Assembly: GCF_023091745.1 (NCBI RefSeq)
Contig: NC_068935.1
Span: forward strand, 18,397,775 to 18,461,774
From: Budorcas taxicolor
Taxonomy: Eukaryota; Chordata; Mammalia; Artiodactyla; Bovidae
Reading direction: 5' to 3'
DNA: 64,000 nt
The notes below the pieces were generated by a model. That model was not told where the DNA came from and searched no databases. It saw only the letters and a program-made list of their open reading frames with translations. Positions 53,160-63,900 of this stretch are shown piece after piece. The position numbers and the translations under genes are program-made. How positions within the stretch are numbered: the stretch's first letter is position 1; each line of letters starts with the position of its first letter.

Positions 53160-53890
53160 TGCAGGAATCCTGAATGCCATACTTGGTGCAAGCCCAAACA
53201 AGAAGAGGGCAGGGGGTGTGGGCACCACAGAAAGTGAAGAATAGGTAGTTTTTGCATCCTAGGCTGGGAGCTGATCTCTGCCTGTACCCCCCTCGGCCCC
53301 CCATCATGTCCGGTCTCTCCTGGACTCATAAAGAGGACATGATGGTGATGTCATGACAGCAGACTCCCCTGCCAGAGTCAGCCACTCAGCCCAAGAGGTT
53401 TTCCAGTCTGGCAGGTCACCTCAGGGCCAAGAGTAAAAGGTCTATCCAGTGAGTTCTCTGCCATGATTGGGTTTCAACTGCTTAGACTTTTTTTTCTTTT
53501 TCTGCTTTGGCTTCAGTGGTTATTGGTGTATGTGCTTCTATGCATTTGGGAGGGGCTGACATGACCAACTATTCTGCGTGTAGGTGTCAAATTTGTACTT
53601 TTCAACATTTTATCACATTCTCAGAGACCCTCTCAGTTCCTGCAACTGCAAGGTTGTGCTCTGAAACTGGCTTCTTTCTCTGTATTCAATGGGAATGGTT
53701 TATTCAGATAATGTTAAATTCCCACTGTTTCCAACATGAGATATTACATCAGAAGAGACAGGTGGTTAAGTGTTTAACCAGCTTTTACTGGGAATTCTCT
53801 CTTCCTCCTTCAGATCTCTTGTAGATGCTAAAAGGTGTCTGGAGTTTCTTTCATGCCATTTTATTGAAAATTCATATTCACTAATTCAAA
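53160..53890. other. No recognised feature
   Basis: Unique sequence; a 105-codon frame at 53507-53824 has no known domain. Confidence 0.45.
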
Positions 53891-53894
53891 CAAA

Positions 53895-54120
53895 TTTTTT
53901 AAGTCATTATATGTGAGGTACTGTACTATGATATGCTTTATATCCCTTATCTTATTTCATCCTCACCACAAAGCAGTAAGGGAAGTACTGTCATTATCTT
54001 AATTTGACAAACAAAGAGACAGGCTCAGGGAACATAATGCAAGATCACACAATCTATATGTGGGGAGGTGGGATTCAAACCCAGGCTTATCTGATGCAAC
54101 AGCACTATACTGCCTCCACA
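53895..54120 (-). repeat. MIR SINE relic
   Basis: 'tgtgaggtactgtactatgatatgctttatatcc', 'gagacaggctcagggaacataatgcaagatcacac' and 'gattcaaacccaggcttatctgatgc'. Confidence 0.8.
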
Positions 54121-54204
54121 TAGCATATTTCAGGCCTCTCACAGCCCTTGAGAACAAAATGAATCCTTGACGAAAATGCCCTACTCTACATTTCACTAAT
54201 CGTT

Positions 54205-54262
54205 ACAATTACTACTGCTATTACTACTGCCACTGCTGCTATGGTTACTGGTGCTATTATCA
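54205..54262. repeat. Degenerate (TAC/GCT) trinucleotide run
   Basis: Runs of act/tac and gct triplets with interruptions. Confidence 0.7.
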
Positions 54263-54356
54263 TTTTCCCAGCACAGGCATGTGCTTTATACCTAGCTGCC
54301 AGTTGTAGAGTTCAAGCCTAGGCTCAAATGAGTCCAGCACACCCACCCCACTTTTT

Positions 54357-54549
54357 GTTTTTTAAATTTATTTATTTGGCCACATCAGTGCTCGGGCTCT
54401 CTAGTTGTGGCTCACAGGCTCAGTAGTGGCAGCGTGCAGGCTTAGGTGCCCCACTGCATGTGGGATCTTAGTTACCCAACCAGGGATTGAACATGCATCC
54501 CCTGCATTGGAAGGTGGATTCTTAACCACTGGACCGCCAAGGAAGTCCC
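54357..54549 (-). mobile_element. CHR SINE
   Basis: Minus-strand CHR SINE: 'ttatttatttggccacatcagtgctcgggctctctagttg', 'catgtgggatcttagttacccaaccagggattgaac', and the head 'taaccactggaccgccaaggaagtccct'. Confidence 0.88.
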
Positions 54550-54830
54550 TGCCATTCCACCTTTTTGCCCTGCTTGGAATAACACCCAGAAGATGGAAGA
54601 CATACACTCCTCAGGTAGGTTACTGACTGCTGGCTCAACTACCAGCATTCCCTCAATTGTTAGTGAGCATGCCAGATGAATGATATATAGCTCTTGCCCT
54701 TGAGTTGCTTGTAAGACCTTCTAGGTAGACAGATATGGGAAGCACTCATTTAAATGTATTAAATTTACCTGTGGTAGAAAACAAGCATGATCTGTAATTC
54801 ATATGCTAGACTATGTGTAAATGGGAACTG
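54550..54830. other. No recognised feature
   Basis: Unique sequence; nothing recognised. Confidence 0.45.
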
Positions 54831-54834
54831 TAAA

Positions 54835-54950
54835 GGGCTTGAAAGAGACTGGACTAGTTTAATAGTAAGAATAAGGAACAGGAAGACTCCGAAACTAACT
54901 AGCTACCTGTGCCTTTAACCTCTCTGGGCTTCTGTTTCCCCAGGCAGGGC
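54835..54950 (+). repeat. MIR SINE fragment
   Basis: 'actagctacctgtgcctttaacctctctgggcttctgtttcccc' is plus-strand MIR. Confidence 0.65.
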
Positions 54951-54954
54951 CCCA

Positions 54955-55165
54955 AAATAATAGTCATAGCTACCATTTATTAGGTACTTTACTGTGCACC
55001 AGGCACCGTCCTAAGTGGTCTCCATGTAGTCTTGAAGACCATTATTCTCACGCTCCCTTCTCTGGAGCTCAGGCTCAGAGACTGTAGGCAATATGCCTTA
55101 GGTCACATAGCTCTTCAGTGACTGATCGTGTCTATCTCTAGAATCATCTCAGGCCACTTGCTTGC
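54955..55165 (-). repeat. MIR SINE relic
   Basis: 'taccatttattaggtactttactgtgcaccaggcaccgtcctaag' and 'gctcaggctcagagactgtaggcaatatgccttaggtcacatagc'. With 54835-54950 it makes an inverted MIR pair. Confidence 0.75.
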
Positions 55166-55690
55166 ATCGCCTCCCTTACCTCCTGACTGAACTCCAAGGC
55201 AAGTGTGCTCTACTCTGTTGCCTTTAAATGAAAATTAAAATCAAGGAGAGTCTTGTTCAGCCGAGCCAAGAGGATAAACATTCGAAATAGCAATTAGTAG
55301 GTAGAAATGTTGCCAGGAAGAGCTATACAAAAGCACAGAAAGACACCCAAGGGAGTTAACAATGTCGGGGGCGCGGCGGCGGTTGCACGTTGATGTTTAA
55401 TTGGATCCCTGCCAGCCCTTACCTTCCTCTTTCACCTTCCTGCTCCGTAATTTCTCAGGTTTCTCCAGAGAGCACACCCCACCTAGAGGTAGCCAGAGCC
55501 ACCACAGGAGGGCACCAGGCCAGGATTGGCAGGCCTAGGGCAGTTGGGCTCTGGGCTGGAAACCATAAATAACAACTTTAATGAAAGGCAGCTTTGGCCA
55601 AGAGCCCTGTCATTTCTTAAGAGATTCTGGACCTCGTCTGTGGACCTAGTTACTTGAGAAAGGCCCTGCCATAGTATATATAACAAGGAT
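55166..55690. other. Unique sequence with CpG micro-cluster
   Basis: No gene recognised. Six CpGs lie in about 28 bases at 55363-55390 in an AT-rich setting. Confidence 0.4.
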
Positions 55691-55694
55691 AATG

Positions 55695-55942
55695 ATATAA
55701 CAGTTGCCCTTTAGTGAGCATTTACTATGGGCCAGGCCCTTGCTGAACACTTCCAGACACTAATTCATTTAACCCTTAAGTAGCCCTATGAAAACAAATG
55801 TTATGGTTTCTCTCATTTTCTATAGGAGGTGTCAGGCTCATAGAGGTTAAGTGACTTGCTCAAGTTCATAGCAAGTGGGAGCTAGAATTTGAAGCCTGCA
55901 GCATCTGGTTTGGGAGCTAGAGCTCTTAATTCCTGTATTTAA
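55695..55942 (-). repeat. MIR SINE, near full length
   Basis: 'gtgagcatttactatgggccaggccc', 'ggctcatagaggttaagtgacttgctcaagttcatagc' and 'gggagctagagctcttaatt'. Confidence 0.85.
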
Positions 55943-55944
55943 TA

Positions 55945-56090
55945 AATGTCTGCTAAAGGAATAAACAGATGAATGAATGGACAAATGTATTAATTCATTT
56001 CACTTTACTTTAACAAACATTTGTTGAGTGCTCTGTGTCAGCCCCTAGGCTGGGCATTGAGGATTCTAATGTTAAACATTCAAACATAGG
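55945..56090 (+). mobile_element. Old LINE/repeat 3' end words
   Basis: 'aataaatgtctgctaaagga...gatgaatgaatgg' resembles an L2 end. The text after it ('aacaaacatttgttgagtgctctgtgtcagcccctaggctggg') is an old repeat whose family I cannot fix. Confidence 0.45.
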
Positions 56091-57105
56091 CACACCCACT
56101 CCATGGCCCCTGTGCACGAGCTCACAAAAGAGCTCTCTAATGTGGCATGATTTCTTCTGGGGAAAAGTAATTCGAGTTTCTTGAACAGCAGTTTTTAATG
56201 GTGCTATTAAATTTAACCCAAAGCAGGCGTTATGCACTGGTTAGCGAAGAGTTTCAAATGAGAAAGTGTCTTTGATTAATCATCGATTCAGCCAGAGAAT
56301 GGTTACTATCAGAAATGGAGCTACAACTCTGATCACATTAACTAACTCTTCTTCCATCTATCATGTCTATATGCTGTCGAACCCTCCCACGGTACAAAAA
56401 TTATCTGTACTCTAATGGACAATTATCCCATCCATCATCTCCTGGTCCTGCTGATTGCTGGCACTCTACTTGCCCACGGAAGGGAGTTATAAGTAGTCAC
56501 GACTGATGATGCACTGGAAAATTGCTCATTTTTACACATTTCAAATCCACGCAGAATGGATGTTTTTGCAGGCTGCCCTTTAAGCTACATTTGTTTCCCT
56601 GGTTATATAAGAGCAGGTTATGAATTCTTTACCTGTTTGTGAAAGGTGGCCACTGTGAACATTTCAAAATCTCTCTAGGCAGCAACCCTATAAATATTAA
56701 AATAACGAATGACTGAAACACACCTGGGGTTATAGCAGAGGTGCACGCCCTGTACCTCAGGCTTGGGCAGCTAGTCAGTCATGTCAGGGTGATCACTGTC
56801 TTTCTTTTCTTTTCCAGGCATTTTGAAGAGAATCCCAAGTTGATTAGGGTCGAGGTAATATCTCATGATGCTGAAAGCAGGGGTTAAGTGGACAGTGAGA
56901 AATGCCTGTTAAATTCTCTGAAACGATTACTATGAGATTTGAGGATAGAAATGCCCAACTCAAGTCTGGTAATACCTCTAACTTTTGATTGCAGTAACCA
57001 ACATGCCCAGTGCAATCAGACTCACCAGTTGCCCAAGGCAAAAAGCCTAGAGTTGTTTTTCCTACATCCTTATTTCTCACCTTTATGTTCAGCCAATCAA
57101 TAAGC
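56091..57105. other. Repeat-poor unique sequence (1 kb)
   Basis: No gene or repeat family recognised. Confidence 0.45.
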
Positions 57106-57109
57106 CCTG

Positions 57110-57325
57110 CCAAGCTTACTTCCTAAGCCTTCCTCAAATCTGACCCATTTTCTCCATTTCTCCTGCCAGTGCTTTAGTTCATGACTTCCTCACAGTCTTT
57201 TCTTGCCTTGATTCCCTCAGTAGCTTCTTGTTTCCTCACCTCTCATTTTCCCCTCAGCGATAATTCTCCTCAAAGTGGCCTGAGGTATCTTTCCAAGAGG
57301 CAGATCAGACCATTTCCCACCCCCT
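57110..57325 (+). mobile_element. L2 LINE fragment
   Basis: Plus-strand, pyrimidine-rich L2 text ending 'gtatctttccaagaggcagatcagaccatttccc', where a Bov-tA follows. Confidence 0.6.
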
Positions 57326-57329
57326 CGTC

Positions 57330-57509
57330 CATTCAGGCGGTAAAGAATCTGCCTGCAATGTGGGAGACCAGGGTTCAGTCCCTGGGTAGGGAAGATCCTC
57401 TGGAGAAGGGAATGGCAACCCACTCCAGTATTCTTGCCTGGAGAATCCCATGGACAGAGGAGCCTGGTGGGCTTCAGTCCATGGGGTCGCAAAGAGCCAG
57501 ACATGACTC
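57330..57509 (+). mobile_element. Bov-tA SINE, head-truncated
   Basis: 'ggcggtaaagaatctgcctgc', 'caatgtgggagaccagggtt' and 'tcgcaaagagccagacatga'. The first 15 or so bases of the head are missing. Confidence 0.88.
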
Positions 57510-57561
57510 TTTCTTTTCTTTCCTCCACTGAAGTGTAACTCACTTTACAATACCTGAGACC

Positions 57562-57730
57562 AGAAGCTCTCAAAGTGTGGTCATGGGGCCAGCAGCCACA
57601 GCATCTCTGAAAACCTGTTAGAGTAGGTACTTCTTAGAGACCTACTGAATGAGAAACTCGGGGTACACCACCCCTCATTTGGATCCGACAAGCCCTCTGG
57701 GTGATTCTGATGAGTGCTCAGATTTAGACC
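57562..57730. mobile_element. MER-type (hAT) DNA transposon relic
   Basis: 'gctctcaaagtgtggtcatggggccagcagc' is a terminal hAT-Charlie motif, and 'ctctgggtgattctgatgagtgctca' closes it. Confidence 0.55.
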
Positions 57731-57741
57731 TCCCACCCTAA

Positions 57742-57915
57742 AGCCCTGGTTCACAATTCTGCTTGCACATTAGTATTAACCTGGGGAGCTTCTAAACATT
57801 CCAACACCTCCCCCATGGGCTTATTAAATCTGAGGCCCTGGGAGTGGGAGCTATTCATATGTTTTTTAGGAGTTCCCCAGGTGATTTTGGTTTGCAGTCA
57901 AGGCTGATGACTACT
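57742..57915 (+). mobile_element. MER5-like DNA transposon relic
   Basis: 'tgcttgcacattagtattaacctggggagctt' and 'agttccccaggtgattttggtttgcagtcaaggctga' follow MER5. Confidence 0.6.
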
Positions 57916-57924
57916 GTTCTTCAA

Positions 57925-58310
57925 GATGAAGTCCCAACTCTTCGGTCCTGTCTCCCCATGCTCCTTCTATCTTCCTTCTAGAATCATAGGGAATCATTTA
58001 CAGTTCTCTGAGGCCACAGTCTCTTACCTCTGAGCATCTGCACACATCTCCCCACTTCCCGCCCCTCCCTCTCCCCCCTGATGCCTTCTTGTCTACAACA
58101 CAGAGATCAGAAGACACCTCTACAGAAGAGCCTTCCCTGATCCCCCGCTCCCCATCTGGGTGAGATGCCTCTCCTCTGAACACCCATAGCATCCACATTA
58201 CAGCACTTTCCCCATTGTGTCGTTATTCTCTGCTTAGTTGTCTGCTTCCTCTAGCAGCCTGAGAACAGGGTCTGTCAAGGACAATGCCTGGCACATAGTA
58301 GACGTGGCAT
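57925..58310 (+). mobile_element. L2 LINE relic
   Basis: 'cacatctccccacttcccgcccctccc', 'cagaagagccttccctgatccccc' and 'gcctggcacatagtagacgtgg'. Confidence 0.75.
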
Positions 58311-58329
58311 GATCCTACACATTCTGTGC

Positions 58330-58650
58330 CCTCTTCCTGGGTTGCTTGCCTGTGCCTTGTCCATGGGGTGAATTTCTACACCACCTTCAACATGCAGCTC
58401 AGATATCGCATCTTGGTAGAAATCTCTGAATCCCCTGTCTGGGTTAGGGACTTTTTCTCTGGGTTCCCACAATACTCTCACCTTAATCTGGTCCTGGCCC
58501 TTAGCACATGGGGTGGTCATGGTCTGTTTACTCCTTGCTGGGAGCAGCTTGAGGTCAGGGGTGGGGCCATGTGCAACCCCAAATCTCAGCCTCTAGCACC
58601 GTGCCTAGTGCATCTCACGCGCTCAGTAAACGTCTGAAGAATGGATAACT
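58330..58650 (+). mobile_element. L2 LINE relic, second copy
   Basis: 'ctctgggttcccacaatactctcacc', 'tgctgggagcagcttgaggtcaggggtgggg', 'gtgcctagtgcatctcacgcgctcagtaaacg'. Follows the previous L2 head to tail. Confidence 0.7.
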
Positions 58651-58689
58651 GAGTAAAGTGAAGACCTTTTCCTTCTCCATGTCTGCTGT

Positions 58690-58965
58690 CACTATTCCTG
58701 TCCGGACCATGGTTGTTTTATTGCAATAGTCCCCTGACTAATCCTCATCTCTGCTTTCTCCAGTCCGTCTGTTACCTGCCTCCCCCCCGCCCCACCACCC
58801 ACCCAATTCCCCACGTGGCTTTCTAAAACCACAGTCACCACATCCCTCTTGGACTCAAACACTTACAGTGATTCCTCATTGTCTGCAGAGCAGATATCAG
58901 AGTGGCATTCAAGGTCCTTCCCAACAGTGCCCGTCTTCCCTGCCATACCTCTCCTCATTGCCCTA
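58690..58965 (+). mobile_element. L2 LINE relic, third copy
   Basis: 'tagtcccctgactaatcctcatctctgctttctccagtcc', 'ttctaaaaccacagtcaccacatccc' and 'ggcattcaaggtccttcccaac'. Confidence 0.7.
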
Positions 58966-59598
58966 TATATAGGACTGGCTATAGCATTTGTGGGTGGGGT
59001 CTGGGGCAAAATGAAAATGTAGAGTCCCATTGTAAAAAATTTATTCAGATGTTCAAGACAGCAACAGCAGCACATTCAACCAAGCATGGCGGGGGCCCTT
59101 GTGAGTGCTAGGTCCTATGCTTGGGCACAGGCCTGCCCCTAGCCAGTGTGCTAGCCAGATGAATTCACTGTTCCCTGAACTGCCGTGTGGGCTCATTTTC
59201 TCCATAATGTTGGTCAGGCTGTTCCCATCTCCTCTACTGCTGTCACCACTCCAAAGCTCCTCTTCCCCACACATCTGCCTCTTCCTTGTCCTTTGGGGAC
59301 CTCCTACCATTTCAGATCACAGTAGTTTCTACCATTATTTTCTGCTAGTATCTTGTCCTCTGCTAATGTTTTCAAAATCCTCTTTTGTTTTTTAATGCAC
59401 ATAAATTTTAAAAATACATATTTTATATCACATAATTGCAATACCTGAATCTTGAGGATCTGATTCTGCTTTTTCTGGCTTCATGGTGTGCTTTGTAATT
59501 TTGGATTATGAGTTCATGTTCAGCCAGACTCTATTGATGGGAATCTGGAATCAGATGGAAGGTGTGTTCCTCCAGTAAGAATATGTGTTTGCTTCTTC
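58966..59598. other. No recognised feature
   Basis: Unique sequence; a 96-codon frame at 59105-59395 has no known domain. Confidence 0.45.
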
Positions 59599-59599
59599 C

Positions 59600-59745
59600 A
59601 GGTGCTTCAGGGCATTGTTAACCCAGCAATACTTTGAGTGAACTGTTTATTCCCAAACACAAGAGCTGTGCCTTAATTGTCTATATGATCCAAGCTTAGC
59701 TTGTAGATGTTCAATGTGGATTTGTTGATTGAATGGATGAATGAA
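59600..59745 (+). mobile_element. Possible L2 3' end
   Basis: 'tttgttgattgaatggatgaatgaataag' has the L2 terminal form; the upstream part is diverged. Confidence 0.45.
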
Positions 59746-59824
59746 TAAGACCTCTATGAGTTTTTTGGAAGCCCAATAAGAACTATAACCTCTGGTGGTA
59801 ACAAAGGACAGTAGGTGCATTAGG

Positions 59825-60035
59825 AAAATAATTACTAACATTTATTGAGTAATTATGTGCCAGGTATCATTCTTAATGCACCGTGTGTATTAATTCATTT
59901 GATTCTCACTATAACACTGTGAGGTAGGTACTATTGTTGTCTTCATTTTACAGAGGAGGATCAGACAGGCTGAGTAACTTGGCCAAGGTCACACAGCTAG
60001 TGAATGGCGGAGCTCAGATATGAACCCAGAGATAT
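59825..60035 (-). repeat. MIR SINE, near full length
   Basis: 'attgagtaattatgtgccaggtatcattcttaa', 'cttcattttacagaggagg' and 'taacttggccaaggtcacacagctagtgaatggcgg'. Confidence 0.88.
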
Positions 60036-60231
60036 ATCCCACCCTGGAGAAACATTTAACCACCATCTTATATTGAAGGAGAGAGGAATAGTCATGATGG
60101 TAGCAGTAAGAGTAGAAAATTTCCATACTGTTGGAGGGAACTCAGGAGTCACCCAGGCCACACCAGGCATGGAGGGGAACATGGCATAATCTTGTATTGT
60201 CAGTTAACCCTTGTATGTAGGCTTCCCCGCC

Positions 60232-60320
60232 CCCGCTAGAATAGGAGCAGTTTGAAGGCAGGAACCATGGTTTACAACTCATTGAAATGTTTCAAAAATA
60301 TTTGCTGAACGAACAAATGA
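60232..60320 (+). mobile_element. L2 LINE 3' end
   Basis: 'ctagaataggagcagtttgaaggcaggaaccatgg' and 'atatttgctgaacgaacaaatg'. Confidence 0.65.
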
Positions 60321-60849
60321 ATTTAAAATTCATTTAAGAGTAAACACATGAATCCTTTAAATAAAGTATATCACATGTTACATGTCAGACAAACTGGCGA
60401 TAAAGATTTCACTTTACTTTAAAATTTGAAAATGCCTAGATGTGATCATAACACAGTCTGGTACAGTCACACCTTACATTTGTCTCAGTGCATGCCACTT
60501 AGGACCCTTTGGGAAAGAAGGAAGAAACTTGGATTCTGCCTTCATAGGCCCTGAGGCTGTCAGGAACCAAAGGACACTGTATTTGTAATCCATCCCTTTG
60601 GCCGCTATCCAGATCTAGGAGGGCCTGAAGGAAAGAGGGGCTTTATTTTCTCTTGTCCTTGCCAAGGCTAGGAAAGAATTTGAGTGTGAACTCTCAGTAA
60701 ACATTCTGGGTCTTCCCTCCAGCACTGGTCTGATGTAATGAAATCCCCAGTCTCTACCAATCTTGGTTCAATATTTACCTGGGGGTTTGCAGTGAGCCTG
60801 GGGACAGGGTTCCCGAATGAAGAGGAATGGAGTTGGGGAGTGAGGGGAG

Positions 60850-60850
<1 letters not shown>
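60321..60850. other. No recognised feature
   Basis: Unique sequence; nothing recognised. Confidence 0.45.

Positions 60851-60851
<1 letters not shown>

Positions 60852-60881
<30 letters not shown>
60852..60881. repeat. (GT)15 microsatellite
   Basis: Uninterrupted GT dinucleotides. Confidence 0.95.
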
Positions 60882-60884
<3 letters not shown>

Positions 60885-61512
60885 GTGTGAGGAATGGTAG
60901 GCGTGGGGTGGGTGGTACCAGGTTGCAAGGCAATGAGAGTGAGATCTAGACAGAGAGTGTTGGAGAAGAAATAACTCCTTAATACATACTGGTTCCCTTC
61001 CCAGGACTTCCCCTTGCTGAAACAACTTGCCTGATCCCCATGTTAGAAGCTCAGATTGAGGCAGTTAGCCACCCAGGTTCCCAGCTTGACTTTCCTTATG
61101 GTTGTGTGTGTGGGGGGGTGATGATTAAGAGGGTGAAGAGAGGCTCTGGGAATAGGAGTTTGCCCCATGACTGTGCTGATATATTCATTGCCTCTATCCT
61201 GCTAGTGGACACACAGCAAGCCCTTCCCTCTCCTACTCCCTGGACAGACCAGGACTCACTGCTAGAAAACCCTTGGGGACGTCATTGCCACAGAATGTAA
61301 TATGGAGCCCATTGGATCTGAGGAGCACGAGCAACATTCAGGCAGCTGGCAGGGTCTTGGCTGGAAAGAGATATGGAAGTTAGGAGCATGTAGGTGAGAG
61401 ATGAAACTGCCCAAAGGGAGTACATAGAAAGAAAAGCAGAGGAATGGGCTTGTGGAGGTATTACGGTCTGTGAAGTGGGAACAGGACATGCGAGTCATAG
61501 GTTTGAATAGCC
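60882..61512. other. No recognised feature
   Basis: Unique sequence; nothing recognised. Confidence 0.45.
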
Positions 61513-61514
61513 TT

Positions 61515-61540
61515 CATCCATCCATCCATCCATTCATTCA
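61515..61540. repeat. (CATC) tetranucleotide tract
   Basis: About five CATC units running into cattcattca. Confidence 0.9.
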
Positions 61541-61674
61541 ATGTTTACTGAGCTTTGTGCCAGATACCAAGATTGAAGAAGAAGTTGAGGAATCAAGAGG
61601 GAGAAGGGTTAAGAGGGGATCCCTGGGTGGATTCAGATGAAGGAGAAGGGAGGTGCGGAGCTGCTGGGCTCTCT

Positions 61675-61727
61675 GTGCTGTGATTCATGGGGTCGCAAAG
61701 AGTTGGACACGAGTGACTGAACTGACT
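61675..61727 (+). mobile_element. Bov-tA/BovB 3'-end fragment
   Basis: 'ctgtgattcatggggtcgca', 'aagagttggacacgagtgac' and 'tgaactgactgact' are the last 50 bases of the Bov family 3' end. Confidence 0.75.
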
Positions 61728-61879
61728 GACTCCTGCTAGGAGAGCAGGTCTGTTAACACAAAGCTGCATCTGCCTCCCAGCCTGCTCCCCCACCCCCGCA
61801 CCTCCTCCTGTCTACTCATCCGCACAAGCCACATGGAGGCTTTCTACTGCCCTGTACCCCTTCCACGTTCTTTCTAGGC

Positions 61880-62100
61880 ACTTAACTGTGGCGCCAGCAG
61901 CACCCCTACTGAGAGCTCAGGCAATCCCCAGGGGCGGGTTGGTGGGGGCGGTGCGGGGAGGGATGACAGTTTGGAAAAAAAGAGCCGGATGGAGAAGGAG
62001 CTGTCTGTCTGTCTGTAATTAGCTCCAGCTGCTGTTGCGCGGCAGCGCTGGGGGCGTCGGGAGTGTGAATGCATGCGGATGAACCCGCGTGCGTGGCTCC
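61880..62100. promoter_or_regulatory. CpG-dense patch, candidate regulatory element
   Basis: About 14 CpGs in 220 bases, far above the window average. Contains TAATTA (62016-62021) next to an E-box CAGCTG (62026-62031), followed by GC-rich text (ttgcgcggcagcgctggggg). No mobile element recognised. Could be a small CpG island, promoter or enhancer. No transcript can be inferred from the sequence. Confidence 0.35.
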
Positions 62101-62420
62101 TCATTGCTATCACTATTTTTCACCGTCTTGTGCGCTGGCTTCAGCCTCGCAGCTCTGCAACCTCTCCTGTTCCCGAAGGTCCCAAAGGACAGAGTGTTCC
62201 ACAGGCAGCACCAGCTTGAATCACTAACGGTGCTAAGCAGAAGGACAACAAATCTAGGCCCCCATATGTCCTGGATACACGAGCCCTTGCTCTCTCCCTC
62301 CACCCCCGCTTCCTGAATGTTTCCTACTGACTGAAGCCCAGCACTTGAAATTAACAACACCTTAACTTCTGGCAAAGAGCTTTCACAGCTGGCAGCCTGT
62401 GCCTCCTCAGACAGCCAGAG
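62101..62420. other. No recognised feature
   Basis: A 136-codon minus frame (62019-62429) and a 75-codon plus frame with GTG start at 62089 look non-conserved. Confidence 0.45.
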
Positions 62421-62424
62421 GGGC

Positions 62425-62545
62425 AGCATTTTACAGGTGAGGACCCCGAGACCCAGGCAAGCAGGGAGATTGGCGCAGGGTCACCTGGCCAGTTGGTGGC
62501 AGAGCTGTGTCTGGGATGCAGGTGGCTGGTCCCCAGCAGGGTGCT
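62425..62545 (-). repeat. MIR SINE fragment
   Basis: 'gcagcattttacaggtgaggaccccgagaccca' and 'gcgcagggtcacctggccagttggtggcagagc' are minus-strand MIR. Confidence 0.75.
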
Positions 62546-62952
62546 GCTAAGAGGGATGATACCGGGTGGTGCTGGCTTTGCTCTCTGTGCTCCCGAGAAT
62601 CTGGAAATCACAACTGCAAGACCTGCCTCAGCAACTGATGAAATCTAGGACTTCTGAGGCTGAGTCCAGACTAAGAGCTTATTTAGAGTCTGCTGCGTGC
62701 CCACCACTGAGCCAGTGCTTATGGTGGCCTGAAACAGGGGTCCAGCATAGCCTCTGCCCTTAAAGAAATGACAACCTTAATGGAGAGACCGAGTTTAGAT
62801 ACTAAGTCCAAAGAAATCGCAAGGGCTTCCCTTTTTTCTGCTAACCAGTCTGTTACCAGGGACCATGACTCAGAGATCCCTGCATTTGCCTCCCTCCTGA
62901 GCCAGCCCTGTGTAATGATGGGTAGCAAGGGCTAAGGGTGAAGGATAGGGAA
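62546..62952. other. No confident feature
   Basis: 62,645-62,800 may be an old unresolved repeat. No gene recognised. Confidence 0.4.
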
Positions 62953-62954
62953 GA

Positions 62955-63275
62955 TGGGGGAAGAAGGGAAAAACTAGGGTTCCTGCTAGGTGTCAGGCAC
63001 AGTGTGCCTGATACATGTTATAAATATGTCATCTAAATGACATCTATATCTTTATACATAAACACATGCATACCTAACCTGACTCTCATCCATATAAAGA
63101 ATTTAAGACAGTGTCTGGTAGGTATTAACAGAAAGCACCAACAGGATGCTAACTATTCTTCCTTCATATCATTGCCATCTTCTTTATCATTATCTACATT
63201 ATCTCAGTTAATCCTTCTAACTCTGGGAGGTAGCAACTATTCTTTTCATGCTGGACATAAAAATAGGGAAGCCAA
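62955..63275 (-). repeat. Split MIR SINE fragments
   Basis: 'ttcctgctaggtgtcaggcacagtgtgcctgatac' (62979-63015) and 'tctcagttaatccttctaactctgggaggtagcaactattctt' (63202-63245) are minus-strand MIR words with AT-rich text between them. Confidence 0.55.
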
Positions 63276-63454
63276 GAGTTTATTGTATTCAACCCTGGGG
63301 GGCGGGTACTGAGAATGCAAATGAGAACCCAATACCTTTGTATTGGTAGCCTTTGGGGACCTCTCCATCTCGCAGAACTAATGGGGCGCACATAAATACT
63401 CATGGTCCAGCTGTGCTGCGGTCGAATGGAGCAGCGTTACCCGGGCACTGATGG

Positions 63455-63900
63455 TAAGTGATCTGATATCCAGAAGTTAGGTGGGCTTTTCAGATGAAGG
63501 ACATTTGAGCTGAATTTTGAGGGATGGAGGGTTTGGCCAGGAGGAGCAGTAGAGGGAGGGGAAGGACATTTGGGCAGAGGGAGCAGTATTTGCATGAAAG
63601 AGCCTGTTCCAGAGGGCGGGAGGCTGGTTGGGGCGGCGTGGGGGGGTGGTGGCAGGGGTGGTTGGGGTGGGGGTGGTGCGCGATTGGCGGCAGCAGAGGG
63701 GGCGGAAAGGTGCTTGGGAGCAGCTTATACTAGGCTTTGTTGGCCAGGCTGAGTTTTGCACCTTGTTCTGTGAGCAAAGGGGCTCAAAGCAAGTTAGACC
63801 GATTGGGAGGCCATCTCAAGGCATGAAGTGGCAGGAGCTCTGGCCCAGGAGTGTGCAGTGGGAGCAGGAGGCCATTCCAGGGCCATGTCACAGAAACCAC
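63455..63900 (+). repeat. Ancient repeat, unresolved family, with G-rich core
   Basis: 'gacatttgagctgaattttgagggatgg', 'gcagagggagcagtatttgc' and 'ctttgttggccaggctgagttttgcacc' follow an old mammalian repeat family. 63640-63675 is strongly G-rich. Confidence 0.4.

Noticed and set aside
2954..57509. CRISPR-like or bacterial repeat array
   Set aside because: The recurring 200-base units are dispersed SINEs in both orientations with target duplications. There are no regular spacers and no bacterial genes.
62019..62429. 136-codon minus-strand frame, and a signal-peptide-like plus frame from a GTG at 62089
   Set aside because: Neither shows a recognisable domain, and a GTG start is not expected in a mammal.
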